DNA of 64,000 bases from Pristionchus mayeri (taxonomy: Eukaryota; Nematoda; Chromadorea; Rhabditida; Neodiplogasteridae). Shown one piece after another: positions 1 to 11,399 of the stretch. Location: contig BTRK01000003.1 in the NCBI GenBank assembly GCA_036245805.1, positions 16,842,464-16,906,463 on the forward strand, read 5' to 3'. A program made the translations under genes and the position numbers. Each line of letters begins with the position of its first letter. The stretch's first letter is position 1. Under the pieces are notes generated by a model. It worked only from the letters and a program-made list of their open reading frames with translations. It ran no database searches and was not told where the DNA came from.

Positions 1-276
1 CCCGTTAAAGATTCAAGTTTATTTGAAGTCATTTTATTCGACACTGATCGCGACATTTCTCGGAATCAGCGGAAAATGAGTTGAGGACTTCAACCTCAAA
101 TGTGTTTCAGGAACAAAATAAGTATGTTTGTGTGATTTCGCATTGCAAAACATTTGTTATGATTCTGAAACACAGTTGAGATCGAAATACTAGTATCATT
201 TTCCGCTGATTCTGAGAAATGGCGCGGTCAATATCGAATAAAATGACTTCAAATCAAATGGATTCTTTAACGGGGC
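1..276. repeat. Foldback (inverted-repeat) element at the window edge
   Basis: The first 85 or so bases, beginning CCCGTTAAAG, return as a near-perfect reverse complement ending CTTTAACGGG at about 276. Both arms contain the reverse-complementary runs for TTTTATTCGA and TTTTCCGCTGA. The loop is about 100 bp and shows weaker pairing of its own. There is no reading frame inside. This is probably a non-autonomous DNA transposon (MITE) or a fragment of one. The left end cannot be defined because it coincides with the window start. Confidence 0.8.
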
Positions 277-1258
277 ACAACTTTAGTTTGCCACTCGATA
301 TGAAAACCGTGAACCACTCATTTTAAAGCTTATTGATTATAATAAAAAGTTGCGTCTTTACCTACACTTTTGAAAAAACGGAATGTAGCACTGTACAGAA
401 GCACTTTCATGAGTTCTAGTTTGTACAGGTCGATAGAGCTTAAAAAATTAGTAGGGGTCACTCAGAGAAAAATTTCCGAATACTGTGCATGTGAACGAAG
501 ATAATGAAGGTTAAAGGAGAGTACCAGAACCAGCAACCCGGTACCATGACTTGCAGAATGATTGTATGGAAATGAGTTTTTCGGGATCTCTGATTGAGTT
601 GGACCTACTCATTCCTCAAAAAACATCAGACACCACTTTTTGGCCTAATCCGAGAAATGGGCAATTCAGTTCGATTCTTAGGTGAGAGGCGTGATATATC
701 AAAGTGGGAATGGACCCAGGGTAAAAGCGCGTCTCTGAGGATGAGCTTCATGTAATACCCCTTATTGATATTGACGCCCGGAGTGACAAAAACGAGCGGG
801 AACTTGCATGTTGAGCAAAATACATCCCAATCTCTGATGTAGAGGGGATGGCTGGCATAATCAGTGACTCCACAAGTATTTTAGGATTCGTCATTATCAG
901 AGCCAGTGATTATGCCATTTTGGATATTCAGGTAGCCCTTGACGGTAAAGATATGTACATCGCTGAATAACGTACAAAAGTGCATGGACCTAGCACATTT
1001 CAACAATAGTTTACGGTTTCGTTCTCTGCGGACCTTGATCGGACGTTCCTCTAGTCCGCGCAACTTAATGCTCATGTAGTCAACTGGGACATGATAAGAC
1101 CACGAACGGATACATTCGAGCTATCGAGATTCTTATCCATCAGAATGTGGTTTCAAAGCACTCCCCTTTCGGATGCTCTCTAGGTTCCTGGTGGTTTAAA
1201 CAGAGGCCAATTTCCAACAGCCGGACGGCCCTGTTCAGTTTCATGCATTTTATATTAG
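277..1258. other. Intergenic, no supported gene
   Basis: About 1 kb of mixed sequence between two foldback elements. Only short open frames (77 codons or fewer) are present, with no splice structure linking them and no recognisable motif. I see nothing functional here. Confidence 0.5.
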
Positions 1259-3231
1259 GCGAATCGCGAGAGAATCGACCACGTCGCGGCGGTAGGATTC
1301 AAGTTTGTCCACTTTTGATTAAAATTTGGTTACAAGTACTTCAAATGACGCTCTTTCAAACTACGTCGTCAGAATTTTGATATCGGTCGTCATCGTCGAG
1401 ATTCAAACTTGGCACTATCAATTTTCGACTATCAAGTCGGGCGCACTTAAATAATTATATCTCCGTTTAAAATGAAGTTAGAATATCGTTCTTTGTTTGC
1501 TTTGAAAGCTACCATCGTGCTCTACGAAATGATGTTGAAGTCATCATTCCTGGTGCTCAACCTGGTTCGGGTGGTCGGGCGCACCAAAATTGCCGTAACT
1601 TTGGAAATCGGAAAAAGATATTGGGTTATCATGCTTAAGTTGTAGTCCATGCATGTGGCTTACTTCGCTCCAAAAATTAGGAAAATCGGAATATAAACAA
1701 AAAAAAGCTGGCACTTTTGTGCGGGCAACTCAAATGAGTTCCGGACAAGTGTACTACCGTATCTTAAATTGCCCTGATTCAGGCTAAAATCCACTCAAAA
1801 ACGTCCAAAACAACTTTACCTGTTGAATCCCCCCATGTTATAACACTTTTATTGACCTAAAATGATAGTCGGGTCGAAAATTTGAAAATCGATATTTTGA
1901 CCCCCGCTGACTCGTTAGATGGGCCCAAATGCACTAAATGGGTTCCATGTAATGTAAGTACACCCCTTGAAACATCTCAAAGAAAAAGGGCTCCTGAAAA
2001 GGGGATCTTTCGCTTGAGGAATCCAGGGAAAGACCCACAAGTATCGGATAGTTCAAAATAGACTTAGGGGTCCGACCTGTGGCTTAAAATGTAGAGCAAG
2101 ATGTGCTGAACATTTCATCTGTTGAAAGTGAGTCTCTATCTTTTCATAGAAGCATGCTACAGAGCTTAGAATTAGGCCAAAACCGACGGGAGACAAGTGC
2201 GGGAGAGCGCTAAATAGAAAGGAGGGAGAGGGAGGTCGGGCGGCGAGAGCGCCAGACGGTAAGAGCACGCGCTCTCGGGGGATTCTAGCCCGTTTCTTCT
2301 CAACTTCTAGGCTCTGTAGCATGCTTCTATGAAAAGATAGAGACTCACTCTCAACAGATGAAATGTTCAGCACATCATGCTCTACATTTTAAGCCATAGG
2401 TCTGACCCCTAAGTCTATTTTGAACTATCCTATACTTGTGGGTCTTTCCCTGGATTCCTCAAGCGAAAGATCCCCTTTTCAGGAGCCCTTTTTCTTTTAG
2501 ATGTTTCAAAGAGTGTACTTACATTACATGGAACCCATTTAGTGCGTTTGGGCCCATCTAGCGAGTCAGTGGTGGTCAAAATATCGATTTTCAAATTTTC
2601 GACCCGACTATCATTTTAGGTCAATAAAAGTGTTATAACATGGGGGATTCAACAGGTAATGTTGTTTTGGACGTTTTTGAGTGGATTTTAGCCTGAATCA
2701 GGGCAATTTAAGATACGGTAGTACACTTGTCCGGAACTCATTTTGAGTTGCCCACACAAAAGTGCCAGCTTTTTTTTTGTTTATATTCCGATTTTCCTAA
2801 TTTTTGGAGCGAAGTAAGCCACATGCATGGACTACAACTTAAGCATGATAACCCAATATCTTTTTCCGATTTCCAAAGTTACGGCAATTTTGGTGCGCCC
2901 GGCCACCCGAACCAGGTTGAGCACCAGGAATGATGACTTCAACTTCATTTCGTAGAGCATGATGGAAGCTTTCAAAGCAAACAAAGAACGATATTCTATC
3001 TTCATTTTAAACGGAGATATGATTATTTAAGTGCGCCCGATTTGATAGTCGAAAATTGATAGTGCCAAGTTTGAATCTCGACGATGACGACCGATATCAA
3101 AATTCTGACGACGTAGTTTGAAAGAGCGTCATTTGAAGTACTTGCAACCAAATTGTAATCAAAAGTGGACAAACTTGAATCCTACCGCCGCTGGCCCCCC
3201 TTAAATGGTCGATTCTGTCGCGATTCGCCTC
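1259..3231. repeat. 2-kb foldback element, arms of about 0.95 kb
   Basis: The left arm starts GGCGAATCGCGA at 1259 and the right arm ends TCGCGATTCGCC at 3231. Intervening landmarks pair symmetrically around 2245, for example ATAGAAGCATGCTACAGAGC near 2145 with its complement near 2318. The loop is GC-rich (about 2190-2300) and differs in composition from the arms. The arms differ by scattered substitutions and by one short indel near the outer end. No transposase frame is seen, so it is best described as a large non-autonomous foldback element. Confidence 0.88.
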
Positions 3232-3452
3232 ATATATAATATAGTTATCGGAAGCAGCCGACTTGTGAAAGCCGAGTCAATCAGTGATGTCACACTGTCC
3301 TTGTACAGCTTGATAATGCTGGTTGCATGCGACTAGACTTCACCATTACTAGAACGCTTGACTAAGTGACATGAAACCTTGAATAGGAAGAGATTAATGG
3401 CCACTCGTCATGTTGATGCAATAGGGGTCGCGCATATCGATTGGGCTGCGGA
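3232..3452. other. Short unique spacer
   Basis: Sequence between the 2-kb foldback and the 3' end of the LINE. No gene or repeat was recognised. Confidence 0.4.
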
Positions 3453-3454
3453 GC

Positions 3455-3482
3455 TTCAATTCAATTCAATTCAATTCAATTC
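3455..3482 (-). repeat. (GAATT)n 3' tail of the LINE
   Basis: Five to six tandem TTCAA/GAATT units mark the 3' terminus of the minus-strand retrotransposon. Short simple-repeat tails instead of poly(A) are common in CR1-like elements. Confidence 0.75.
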
Positions 3483-3561
3483 TTTATCCGCCAGGTGAAG
3501 TATAGGGGAAATGCGATAGTCTTCGGTAGCTTGCGGTGGATGTGGTTGTATACAGGGGTCA

Positions 3562-3607
3562 CCTCGAATCTAACGCCCCCAGGGTCGCTAACGGCGTAGA
3601 TTCGAGG
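3562..3607 (-). other. Hairpin in the LINE 3' UTR
   Basis: CCTCGAATCTA-ACGCC is followed after a loop of about 15 bases by GGCG-TAGATTCGAGG, giving a stem of about 15 bp. In CR1/L2-like LINEs a 3' UTR stem-loop is the usual recognition site for the element's own reverse transcriptase. That role here is inferred from position and shape. Confidence 0.6.
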
Positions 3608-3686
3608 GAGAAAAGAGATAGATGATCTTGAGAATATCTTGAAGATTGAGGGATTGAAGGGGGGGTTTGGGGGGCAGTAGGTTGGG

Positions 3687-6278
3687 TTAAACTCGCAAGA
3701 GTAAATCGGAAGTAAAAGATATGGAAGGTAATGAGAGAAGGTGAGATCGGAAATGTTTAGGCGAGCTTGTTACGATTTCATTAGAGAACACGTTCCATCT
3801 GTCGATCGTCCTAGTCACGAAACTTGAGTGAGACTTAGGACACGCGAAAGGTAAGGAAACACGCAAAGAATGTGCTCTACGCAGATTACGAGTGAGTGGG
3901 GATATTATATATAGAGAAGAGTGGTCGTAAGAGTAAAAACCATGGATAGACTTGTGAAGAAACAGTAGATCAGAGAGGAACCTTCTGTGCTCAAGAGTTT
4001 GCAATGAAAGGAGGGAAATTCGTTGTAGGTAACACGTGTATGGGATATTGCACCGAGCAAATAGACGACGAGTAAAGTTACGTTGAACACTTTCTGTCGT
4101 ATTTGCAAGAGTAACTGTAGTTGGAGACCATACTACTGAGCAGTATTCTAATAGTGGTCGAAAGAAAGTTACAAAAGCGCGGTTATACAAGCAATGATCT
4201 GTGGAATAGAAGCATTTAAACATAATGTTTACTTGCGCTCTAGCCTTTGAAATAATTTTTGTGACATGATCATTAAACTTTAGTGATGGCTGCATAAGTA
4301 TACCGAGGTCTTTCATAGAAGGGGACACGGAAAGGGGAATTCCATTGATATAATATTGGGTACGAGGGGTCAGGGAACCATAGTTAACAACAGTACATTT
4401 AGTTTCATTAAGGGATAGATTCCATTCTAGAGACCAGGCAAAAACTAAGTCAATTGCATATTGTAGGAGACGGGAGTGAAGAGGCACCCTAGCATAGATC
4501 TTAAGATCATCTGCATAAACTCCATATTTAATTTCGGGAGGAAGTCTTTTGGCAAGGTCATTAATAAATAGAATAAATAGAAGGGGTCCAATGCATGAAC
4601 CTTGAGGCACGCCCGAAGTGATCATTGTTGGAGTTGATATGCAATTATCGATAATAATGCATTGAGATCTGTTCGATAGATAGTTTTCTATCCATGAAAC
4701 TACATGTGCAGAGAAGCCAAGATTGGTAAGTTTAAATAGCAAAAGACGGTGATCAATGCTATCAAACGCTTTTCTGAAGTCAAAATAAATAGTATCGAAA
4801 GACGATTTTTGAGAAAGAAAATGAAGATAGTGTGAATGAGTCTGAACAAGCTGGGTACACGTAGAGCGATTTAGGCGGAAGCCGGCTTGGTGAGGGTCAA
4901 GGATATAGATATTTTTCGCTTCTAGATATTCGGTAATTTCAGAAATCAGAATCTTTTCGAAAATTTTAGTTACTGAGCAGGTGAGACTAATTGGCCTAAA
5001 ACTATTAATTGAGTTTGATGACGATTTAGGGATAGGCTTTACAATAGCGTGTTTCCAAATAGCAGGGATTGAATTATTTAGCAAAGATTTGTTGAAAATA
5101 ATTAACAAAGGAGAGATAATGGAGAATTTGCACTTAGAATATACTATATTAGGTATCCCATCTGGGGAAGTGTTACATTTAGGAGACAATGACCTAATTG
5201 CAATAAGAATTTGGGATAAGGTGATAGAAGCCAGGTCAAATTTTGACTCACTTTGAGAGTGGGTCGGCGGCAGTAAAGGAGAGAGGAGAGGGGAAGATGA
5301 CACAGATGCAAAATATTTGGAGAATGCTTGCGCCTTATCCAAATTGGTAAGCAACTTAGTTCCATCAACATCAATGATACCAGGTGGTGCTGAATTACTA
5401 GATTTGAGACGTGTTTTGCAGAGACTGTAATACGCCTTGGGATTTTTCGATTCAATAACACGCGATTCGACTCTCACATAATACGCTCTTAAAGCTTTCT
5501 CAAAACGCTTGGCTAATTGTTTTGCAAGTACGCTATTCGGCGCAAGGGAAGTGGCTCTATCAGACTTGAAATGGAGATTACGCAGGTATGGGGGATAAGC
5601 AGAGATGGGAGAGGGGGAAGACTTAGGAACGAAGTTGTCAAGAGTGTAATTCATGAAATCTGAAAAATAATTATAGGCTTGATCAGCATCAAGAGCAGAA
5701 AGGGCAATAGTCCAATCGTGAGAAGAAATGAGATTGTTAATTGAATCCCAGTCGGCTGAATGATATTTTCTGGTAGGAGTGAATTCACGAGTAGGGGGAG
5801 GAGGGACACCCAGTGAGAAAGAAATGCTCGTATGATCGGCAAAGGGAAAGGCAGGGTTCACATTGAACACAATGTTATGGTTACATAGAACCAAATCTAA
5901 AATATTTTCTCCACGCGTTTTGAAATTTACAAATTGAGTCATGCGGAAGTCGGAAGCAAAAGAAAGGAAGTCGTTTTGAGATGGAGCAGAAAAATTTACC
6001 CAATCGATAGTGGGTAGGTTGAGATCACCGCACATAAGGAAGGGAGTATCGATGATGAGGGGTGTGATAAAAGAGAGAAATGATTCAAGAGAAGTAGAGG
6101 CGCAAGAGGGGGAACGGTAGACCATGCAAATACGCACTGATTTGAATGGAGTGTTAATGCAATTAGAGGTATAAATTACCCGGGCAAATTTCAGAATGAT
6201 GAAATTTGTAATTTTGGCGCACCCTGTAAAGAAGACTAATATCGTAAAAAACTTTGCATGGGCAGTGATCCGTAGCAA
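3687..6278 (-). CDS. LINE ORF2 fragment: endonuclease (partial) and reverse transcriptase
   Basis: An open frame of 863 codons with no internal stop. True LINE homology probably begins near residue 30, and the first residues read through the junction. Residues about 45-155 are the C-terminal part of an APE-type endonuclease (MVYRSPS, CGDLNLPTIDW, ADHTSISFSL). The reverse transcriptase follows with SPDGIPN, FRPISLTCSVTKIFEKI, AGFRLNRSTCTQLVQ, DFRKAFDSIDH, the GVPQGSCIGPLLF block and the catalytic YADD box. The C-terminal thumb and tail (LEHRRFLSDLLFLHKSIHG) is typical of the CR1/Jockey group. The N-terminal half of the endonuclease is missing, so the copy cannot be autonomous. The intact RT frame suggests a fairly recent insertion. 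The exact clade within CR1/Jockey is not settled. Confidence 0.9.
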   Translation of the reverse strand: MLRITAHAKFFTILVFFTGCAKITNFIILKFARVIYTSNCINTPFKSVRICMVYRSPSCASTSLESFLSFITPLIIDTPFLMCGDLNLPTIDWVNFSAPSQNDFLSFASDFRMTQFVNFKTRGENILDLVLCNHNIVFNVNPAFPFADHTSISFSLGVPPPPTREFTPTRKYHSADWDSINNLISSHDWTIALSALDADQAYNYFSDFMNYTLDNFVPKSSPSPISAYPPYLRNLHFKSDRATSLAPNSVLAKQLAKRFEKALRAYYVRVESRVIESKNPKAYYSLCKTRLKSSNSAPPGIIDVDGTKLLTNLDKAQAFSKYFASVSSSPLLSPLLPPTHSQSESKFDLASITLSQILIAIRSLSPKCNTSPDGIPNIVYSKCKFSIISPLLIIFNKSLLNNSIPAIWKHAIVKPIPKSSSNSINSFRPISLTCSVTKIFEKILISEITEYLEAKNIYILDPHQAGFRLNRSTCTQLVQTHSHYLHFLSQKSSFDTIYFDFRKAFDSIDHRLLLFKLTNLGFSAHVVSWIENYLSNRSQCIIIDNCISTPTMITSGVPQGSCIGPLLFILFINDLAKRLPPEIKYGVYADDLKIYARVPLHSRLLQYAIDLVFAWSLEWNLSLNETKCTVVNYGSLTPRTQYYINGIPLSVSPSMKDLGILMQPSLKFNDHVTKIISKARAQVNIMFKCFYSTDHCLYNRAFVTFFRPLLEYCSVVWSPTTVTLANTTESVQRNFTRRLFARCNIPYTCYLQRISLLSLQTLEHRRFLSDLLFLHKSIHGFYSYDHSSLYIISPLTRNLRRAHSLRVSLPFACPKSHSSFVTRTIDRWNVFSNEIVTSSPKHFRSHLLSLPSISFTSDLLLRV

Positions 6279-7024
6279 TCATTTAGCTTCCATGCAGAGA
6301 GTAGGTGAAATTGAGATGGCTTCGCAGTAAATGCCCCTCTTCATTCTGCGATATCTCTCAACGGCGAGATCGCACGTAGGATGAGGGGCTTCCTCATAAT
6401 GACAAAGGTGGTAAACAATTATTAAAAATAATAGTATTGTATCGAATGCCTGCACAACTGACATTGCTTCGCATCTTCCACCACAAAGATATTGAATTGA
6501 AAAAAAAATGAATTAAATGAATTATGCATTTTTCACAGATGATAACCCATTGAAAATTATCTCACCAGTTATAAGGACGAGTGAAAGGATGAGGAGCTCT
6601 ATCGGCATGCCATACATGGGACATGCACAGGGGGCAAGAGTTCAACGATTTTTATTTCTTTTATTTTCTAAATTGCAATAGAAAGAATCAGTACATTGAT
6701 TCTGCACAGTTCACTTGAGGTTATCGAATTGTTGAAACTCAACGTGGATGTGGGGAACAAATCACAAATAGTGAGCTGGAGCCGAGAGAACGTAGCGAAG
6801 AATTTTTTTTGTGATCGACCACGACTGATGATGAGCCATCAGTCCGAAAGTTCTCGAAAGCGACCAATGCTGATGGCCTTTTGTCCACACCTTTGCTTTA
6901 GCAATTTTATCAGGCAAAAATTGAAAAAAAAGAAGAGAGTAGAAAGGAGTGCCATAATAAAGAGTGAGGACTCTACAGAGTATGTTTCTGCACGTACGGA
7001 CTAGCAATGTCTACGCAGGAAATT

Positions 7025-7090
7025 GCCTCTTCATTCTGCATTTTCACTCGTTTTTCGGATCGGTGAGGGAGAGTTCGGAATGAAGAGGGT
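7025..7090. repeat. GAGAGAG-type short hairpin, diverged
   Basis: CCTCTTCATTCTGCATTTTC is followed by a loop holding GATCGG and a return strand GAGGGAGAGTTCGGAATGAAGAGG. It belongs to the short hairpin family scattered through the window. Confidence 0.6.
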
Positions 7091-7564
7091 AATGTTTGAA
7101 CAAAGACCATCCCTAGTACGGATATTTAAGGATCAATGATTGTCAATATTCCTTCCCTTTTTCTCCTCAATAACAACGAAGAAAATTGTGAAATTTTCAA
7201 ATACGCTTCACGCTTTTAACTTCAGACAATCATTCCACTTGTGTATAATTCACCATCCTCTTTTTTCGATAAAGAAAACCAACATAAAAAACTTTGCATG
7301 TGTATTGTTCTTTTCCGTAGCAATCATTTAGCTTCCGTGCAGAACGAACATAGCGATCACTTGGCAATAAATGATCATCTTCATTCTGTCTCAAACCGGC
7401 GAGATCGCACGTAGAATGAAGGAATTTTTGATCATAACAAAGATGGCAAGGGTTAAACAATTACGACTATTTAAAATAATACAGAAACATTTTTATGTTT
7501 CCACTCTCCACGACGCCAATCGCTTTCGCATACGCACGAACTAGGGATGGCTTCACAAGAAATC

Positions 7565-7631
7565 GTCTCTTCATTTCTGTCTTTTCTCTCGCCGTTCGGT
7601 TTAGAGAAAGAGAACACGAGGAATGGAGAGA
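7565..7631. repeat. GAGAGAG-type short hairpin, diverged
   Basis: GTCTCTTCATTTCTGTCTTT returns as an AAAGAGAACACGAGGAATGG-like arm ending GAGAGAT. The loop is CGCCGTTCGG. It is the same family as the other short hairpins. Confidence 0.55.
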
Positions 7632-8117
7632 TTCTATCTTGCCTACCCATCCCTAGCTCGAAAACTGTAGAATCGTAGTCACTCAATATTCTGCCCCCTT
7701 CTCTATCCTCAATTTCCAAGAAAAATATGGTAGGATTTTCAAATACGCTTCACACTTTGAATTTCTCTCAAGCTTTCTACTCATGTTCAATAAATCCTTA
7801 TCTTTTCCGATAATGTAGAAATTTCGCAAGAGTGCCCCACTCGGTGACTGGGAAAGAGCGGAATGCTACTTTCTTTTAGTATTCATTTGTCCACCGTGCA
7901 GAGAGTAGGTCACAGCGTGTCAGACCAGACAATCTGGCGGCGTAGATCAACTTTCACACTCTCGATTGCACTATATCGAAGTGATTTCATTGGGAAAATA
8001 TATTCAGTGAAACAGATTTCAACTTGAGGGATCCAGAGCAAAATACAGGGACATAATTAATTTGTCTTGTGAAGCTCATTTCAAAACTGCTATTTCGAAA
8101 CACACCAAATGATGATT

Positions 8118-8407
8118 TTCAAATGAGAACTAGTCTGAGCACAATATCGGCAGACCCCACTTCTGGGTACTTTTCTGAATCCTCATGAGTAGCTCTACAG
8201 CTGGTATGCACATATTTTGGACATTGTTTTTAGTATTCGAGTAAACTTTGAAAGTTCACATTTTTTTCATATTTATCGCGTTTTCTCGAATACCAAAAAG
8301 AATATCCAAAATCTGTACATACCTGCTGTAGAGCTACTCATGAGGATTCAGAAAAGTATGCATGAGTGGGGTCTTCCGATATTTCCCTCTGAGGAGTTCT
8401 CATTTTA
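8118..8407. repeat. 290-bp foldback element
   Basis: AATGAGAACT...AATATCGGCAGACCCCAC on the left pairs with GTGGGGTCTTCCGATATT...AGTTCTCATT on the right. The inner arms also pair (GAATCCTCATGAGTAGCTCTACAG with its complement near 8330), symmetric about 8262. There is no coding content. It is probably a MITE. Confidence 0.8.
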
Positions 8408-9180
8408 AGATGACAAAACCGAAATATAAATAAAAACAACACAGCGGACTTAGGAAACGAAATAAAATTCCCAAAATTAAAAATTAGCTTCATACCTTAT
8501 TCTTTCAATTATTTTCATATTCAGATTAAAGTATTTTTTTTTTCGTTTAGTTATGGCCTTAGATTCGACTTATTTCTTCGTCGCATCACCGCTCCGCGAC
8601 GCTCAATTACGAGAAATGATCCGCCACGATAACAAAGGAGTTTGTCCGCTCTGACACGCTGTGTAGGTGAAATTGAGATGGCTTCTCACAATATTCCTAA
8701 ATTGAGAAATCGAAATGTAATTAAATTAGACCTGGCAAGATTCCAGATTTTCTCGCGACGGGAAATTCAGGGAAAATAAGCTTCGATATTTGAAACGGTT
8801 CTGAAACGTATCGCAATTCTTAAATTCTATCACAATTGAAAATATTTGCGTTTCATAGTCAGTCTGAAACACAAGTTGTTAAGCTCTGTTTGTAAAATTG
8901 CGACATGTTTCAGATGCACATCAAGTTTCGACTTTGTAATTAGATTTCGAAAAGATTTCTATCGTTATGGAATGCTGTGCTTCTCTAAAAAATGGCAATC
9001 TTCATTATGCGATATCTCTCGTCGGCAAGACCGCGTATTGAATGAGAGGCTTCCTCATCATGGCAATGATGGCAAGGGTTAAACGATTATGCTTGTTCAA
9101 AATTTAAAACAATATCAGATTAAAGCCTCTCCCACTTTGTGCGCATTTTCCTGGGCAGAGGATGGATTCACAAATGATGA

Positions 9181-9246
9181 TTCTCTTCCTTCTGCGTGTT
9201 CTCTCATCGAACGGATCTGTGAGAGAGCGTGCAGTATGACGAGAGT
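9181..9246. repeat. GAGAGAG-type short hairpin
   Basis: TTCTCTTCCTTCTGCGTGTT pairs with GAGAGAGCGTGCAGTATGAC plus GAGAG. The loop contains GAACGGATC. A clear member of the dispersed hairpin family. Confidence 0.65.
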
Positions 9247-9249
9247 AAA

Positions 9250-10930
9250 TTGTAGCACTAGGAGAATTATAATTGAGAATTACTTCTTCTTTTCTTCGTA
9301 AAGTCGAAAGGGTGGACAGGAGTGGGTACTTGAGAATTAGTCTTATTTTATGTCAATCCACAGAAGGCTAAGATTCAGAGATTTTAATTTGTTCTCTCCA
9401 TATAAATGAGACTGCATTGCTTCTGCATCGCCCAACACGAAGATATGCAATGAATGGAACTTAACCAGAATGAAAAACGGATTTCAATTTTTCGGAGAGT
9501 TATCGGAGAGACGATCACTGAGAATTAGAGACTTCTGTATGCCATTACAATGCAAAGATAACACAAATTTCAATTATGTTGCGTATTTTTATTTTAAAAA
9601 TGATTTTTTTATTGAACCGAAAAACAACGATCAATTGCTCCCGCATTGCCCACGACACTGTTATTTAATGGATGAAACTCAACCTAAATTAAAAGTGTGA
9701 ACACGCGAAAATGAGCAGTGAGCCAATTCTGGGAATAATTACGAGGGATTGGGAATAAGAAGGAAGGACTCTTGATAGTTTATTGTAATGAGCCACCGTC
9801 ACTGTATCGTTGTGGCGTTGCCTCTCTAAAAAGATTAAGGTGCAGTAAGTAAAGTGATGTTGCAATCGCCCGCTGTATACAAATTGACACAAGGCGGTAG
9901 GAAAGAGAGAGAAAGACGAGTGACCCCGAATCCCCAACTGATCCTTTTCCCAGTCCAAATTGCAAGTAACAAGGGCTCGGAATACAAGAAGTTTACTTAT
10001 ACAACGAGACAATAGAAAACACGATCGAACGGTGTGGATGAAAAGAAGAGAGTGAAATCGAAGTGGAAAAGAGAGAAGAGAGCTGGGCTCTCAGTGATAA
10101 TGATCTATCTAGAAGGGGGAAGGGGGAGATGGGGAACACGTGCAGTGGAATGGGCAACGGCGGAGACAATTCCAGATTCGCTTTGATGCTAAGAGAGAAA
10201 AAAACAAATTCAAATTATGGCCAAAAAACGATTATTTTTATATTTTTATATTGTACACAGACACATACTCTTTCATAATTCGCAATAAAATTCTGCTGCA
10301 CTCTACTGCTTCCCATAGAAAATATTTTTAATTTTATGACAAAATTGGTTTTTTAATCAGACGATTTTTAATTGTTGTCCGATCGTCTTGTGTATAACAT
10401 AAAAGTTTCTGGAAATAATTTTCCGCACATTTTGAGCTGACTGCCATCTTTCAATAATAATTTTCCTAAAAGCCGGCTCTGGGACCAATTACCTAGATTA
10501 TTCGAAATCATCACTCCAGGGTGTTATACTACCGAAATATGGATCAAATCCGTGGCGATAATTTTCAAAATGTTCCGGCACTCCTCCACTGGCTCGTGAT
10601 ACCTGTGGTAATAGTTCTGCATGAGCAATGTGTGTTTGTAGATGTTACCAGTCATTTTTTTTATTCCGACATCTTCGAATTTTCAAATAGAAGCGAAAAC
10701 ATTTCAAATGTGTTTCACGCATTCGTTTTCGACTACCCTTTTAATCGTGCACAATATTTGCGAGAGTGGAATGGGAAAAAATAAAATCAAAATTAAAGCG
10801 GGATTATCAGCCAAACTAGTCAAGACAAACTGACAACATAGTTTCAAGACAATCGTAAACCGTATCCCATTTTCGAAATTCCGATTTCGTAATCTCTATT
10901 CAGAATTGTGTTATGGTTCCATTAAAACAT
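9250..10930. other. AT-rich intergenic stretch, nothing assigned
   Basis: AT-rich sequence with only short unlinked open frames. No repeat, splice-linked exon set or RNA gene was recognised. Confidence 0.4.
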
Positions 10931-10935
10931 TCAAA

Positions 10936-11030
10936 ATTGACCCTGACGCACAGGCAACGAGCGAGAGAGCACGCGACTTGAAGAGAGTTCTCTCCCTATT
11001 TGAAACATATTTCAACCAGGCGCTTTTTTG
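10936..11030 (+). repeat. Dispersed repeat, copy 1 (inverted partner at 13996-14096)
   Basis: The block CAGGCAACGAGCGAGAGAGC, then ACTTGAAGAGAGTT, TCCCTATTTGAAACAT and AACCAGGCGC, occurs here. It is inverted at 13996-14096 inside an intron of the first gene, and part of it recurs in direct orientation at 20390-20470 (CGCGACTTGAAGAGAGTTCC, AATTGAAACA). The two full copies flank exons 1-5 of the 285-aa gene as a widely spaced inverted pair. One arm resembles half of the short GAGAGAG hairpin, so the families may be related. Confidence 0.65.
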
Positions 11031-11399
11031 CTGAGACTCCTGCTTTAAGTGAAATTATTCAAGTCTTGCCCAGAGAACAAGACACTTTTACTATCTTTCA
11101 ATCAATTTTCAAGCATTCGGGAAGTAAGGGAACAATCCGCAATACTACACGCGGGGACTGTAGGAAATAGGAATGTCTTCACAAGAAGTGATCAAGAAGT
11201 TTTCATTCGGCGTGCTGTCTTGCCAATAAGTAGAGCGAAAATGAAGACCATATTTGGCGATCATGTGGGAGATTTTCTTCCGTAGTGCCTCAAGAAGAGC
11301 TGCCATTCTTGTCGACATCCATCTTTTGTCAACATGATAGAACTGTGGCTTTTCACTAGCGAAAACCAAGCAAGCTTTGCTTACAATAAAGTCACTTTT

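Larger units (their letters stand above)
3453..6227 (-). mobile_element. 5'-truncated CR1/Jockey-like LINE (non-LTR retrotransposon)
   Basis: The element lies on the minus strand. Its 3' end is a run of GAATT pentamers (3455-3482 on the plus strand as TTCAA units), followed inward by a 3' UTR with a strong hairpin (3562-3607) and then a long ORF coding for part of an endonuclease and a complete reverse transcriptase. The 5' side is cut inside the endonuclease. Upstream of about 6227 the sequence switches to a different dispersed repeat, also present at 7271-7486, that carries no LINE sequence. 5' truncation, a simple-repeat tail and a 3' hairpin are all usual for CR1/L2/Jockey-group insertions. 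I could not identify a target-site duplication by eye. Confidence 0.85.
6228..9115 (+). repeat. Three direct copies of a dispersed repeat (about 6228-6440, 7271-7486, 8990-9115)
   Basis: All three copies share an ordered set of landmarks: AAAAAACTTTGCATG and GTAGCAATCATTTAGCTTCC (first two copies), then a degenerate short hairpin with the GCGAGATCGCACGTAG motif, then a TGGCAAGGGTTAAACAATTA-like end (last two best). The LINE inserted immediately at the start of the first copy. No reading frame is conserved between copies. A further fragment, TAGGTGAAATTGAGATGGCTT, is shared by 6301 and 8666. The stretches between copies (6480-7020, 7640-8117, 8410-8980) hold nothing I can assign. Confidence 0.65.

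Noticed and set aside
11145..11369. Minus-strand frame of 74 codons with a vaguely transposase-like look
   Set aside because: No catalytic motif, no terminal repeats, and too short to assign.
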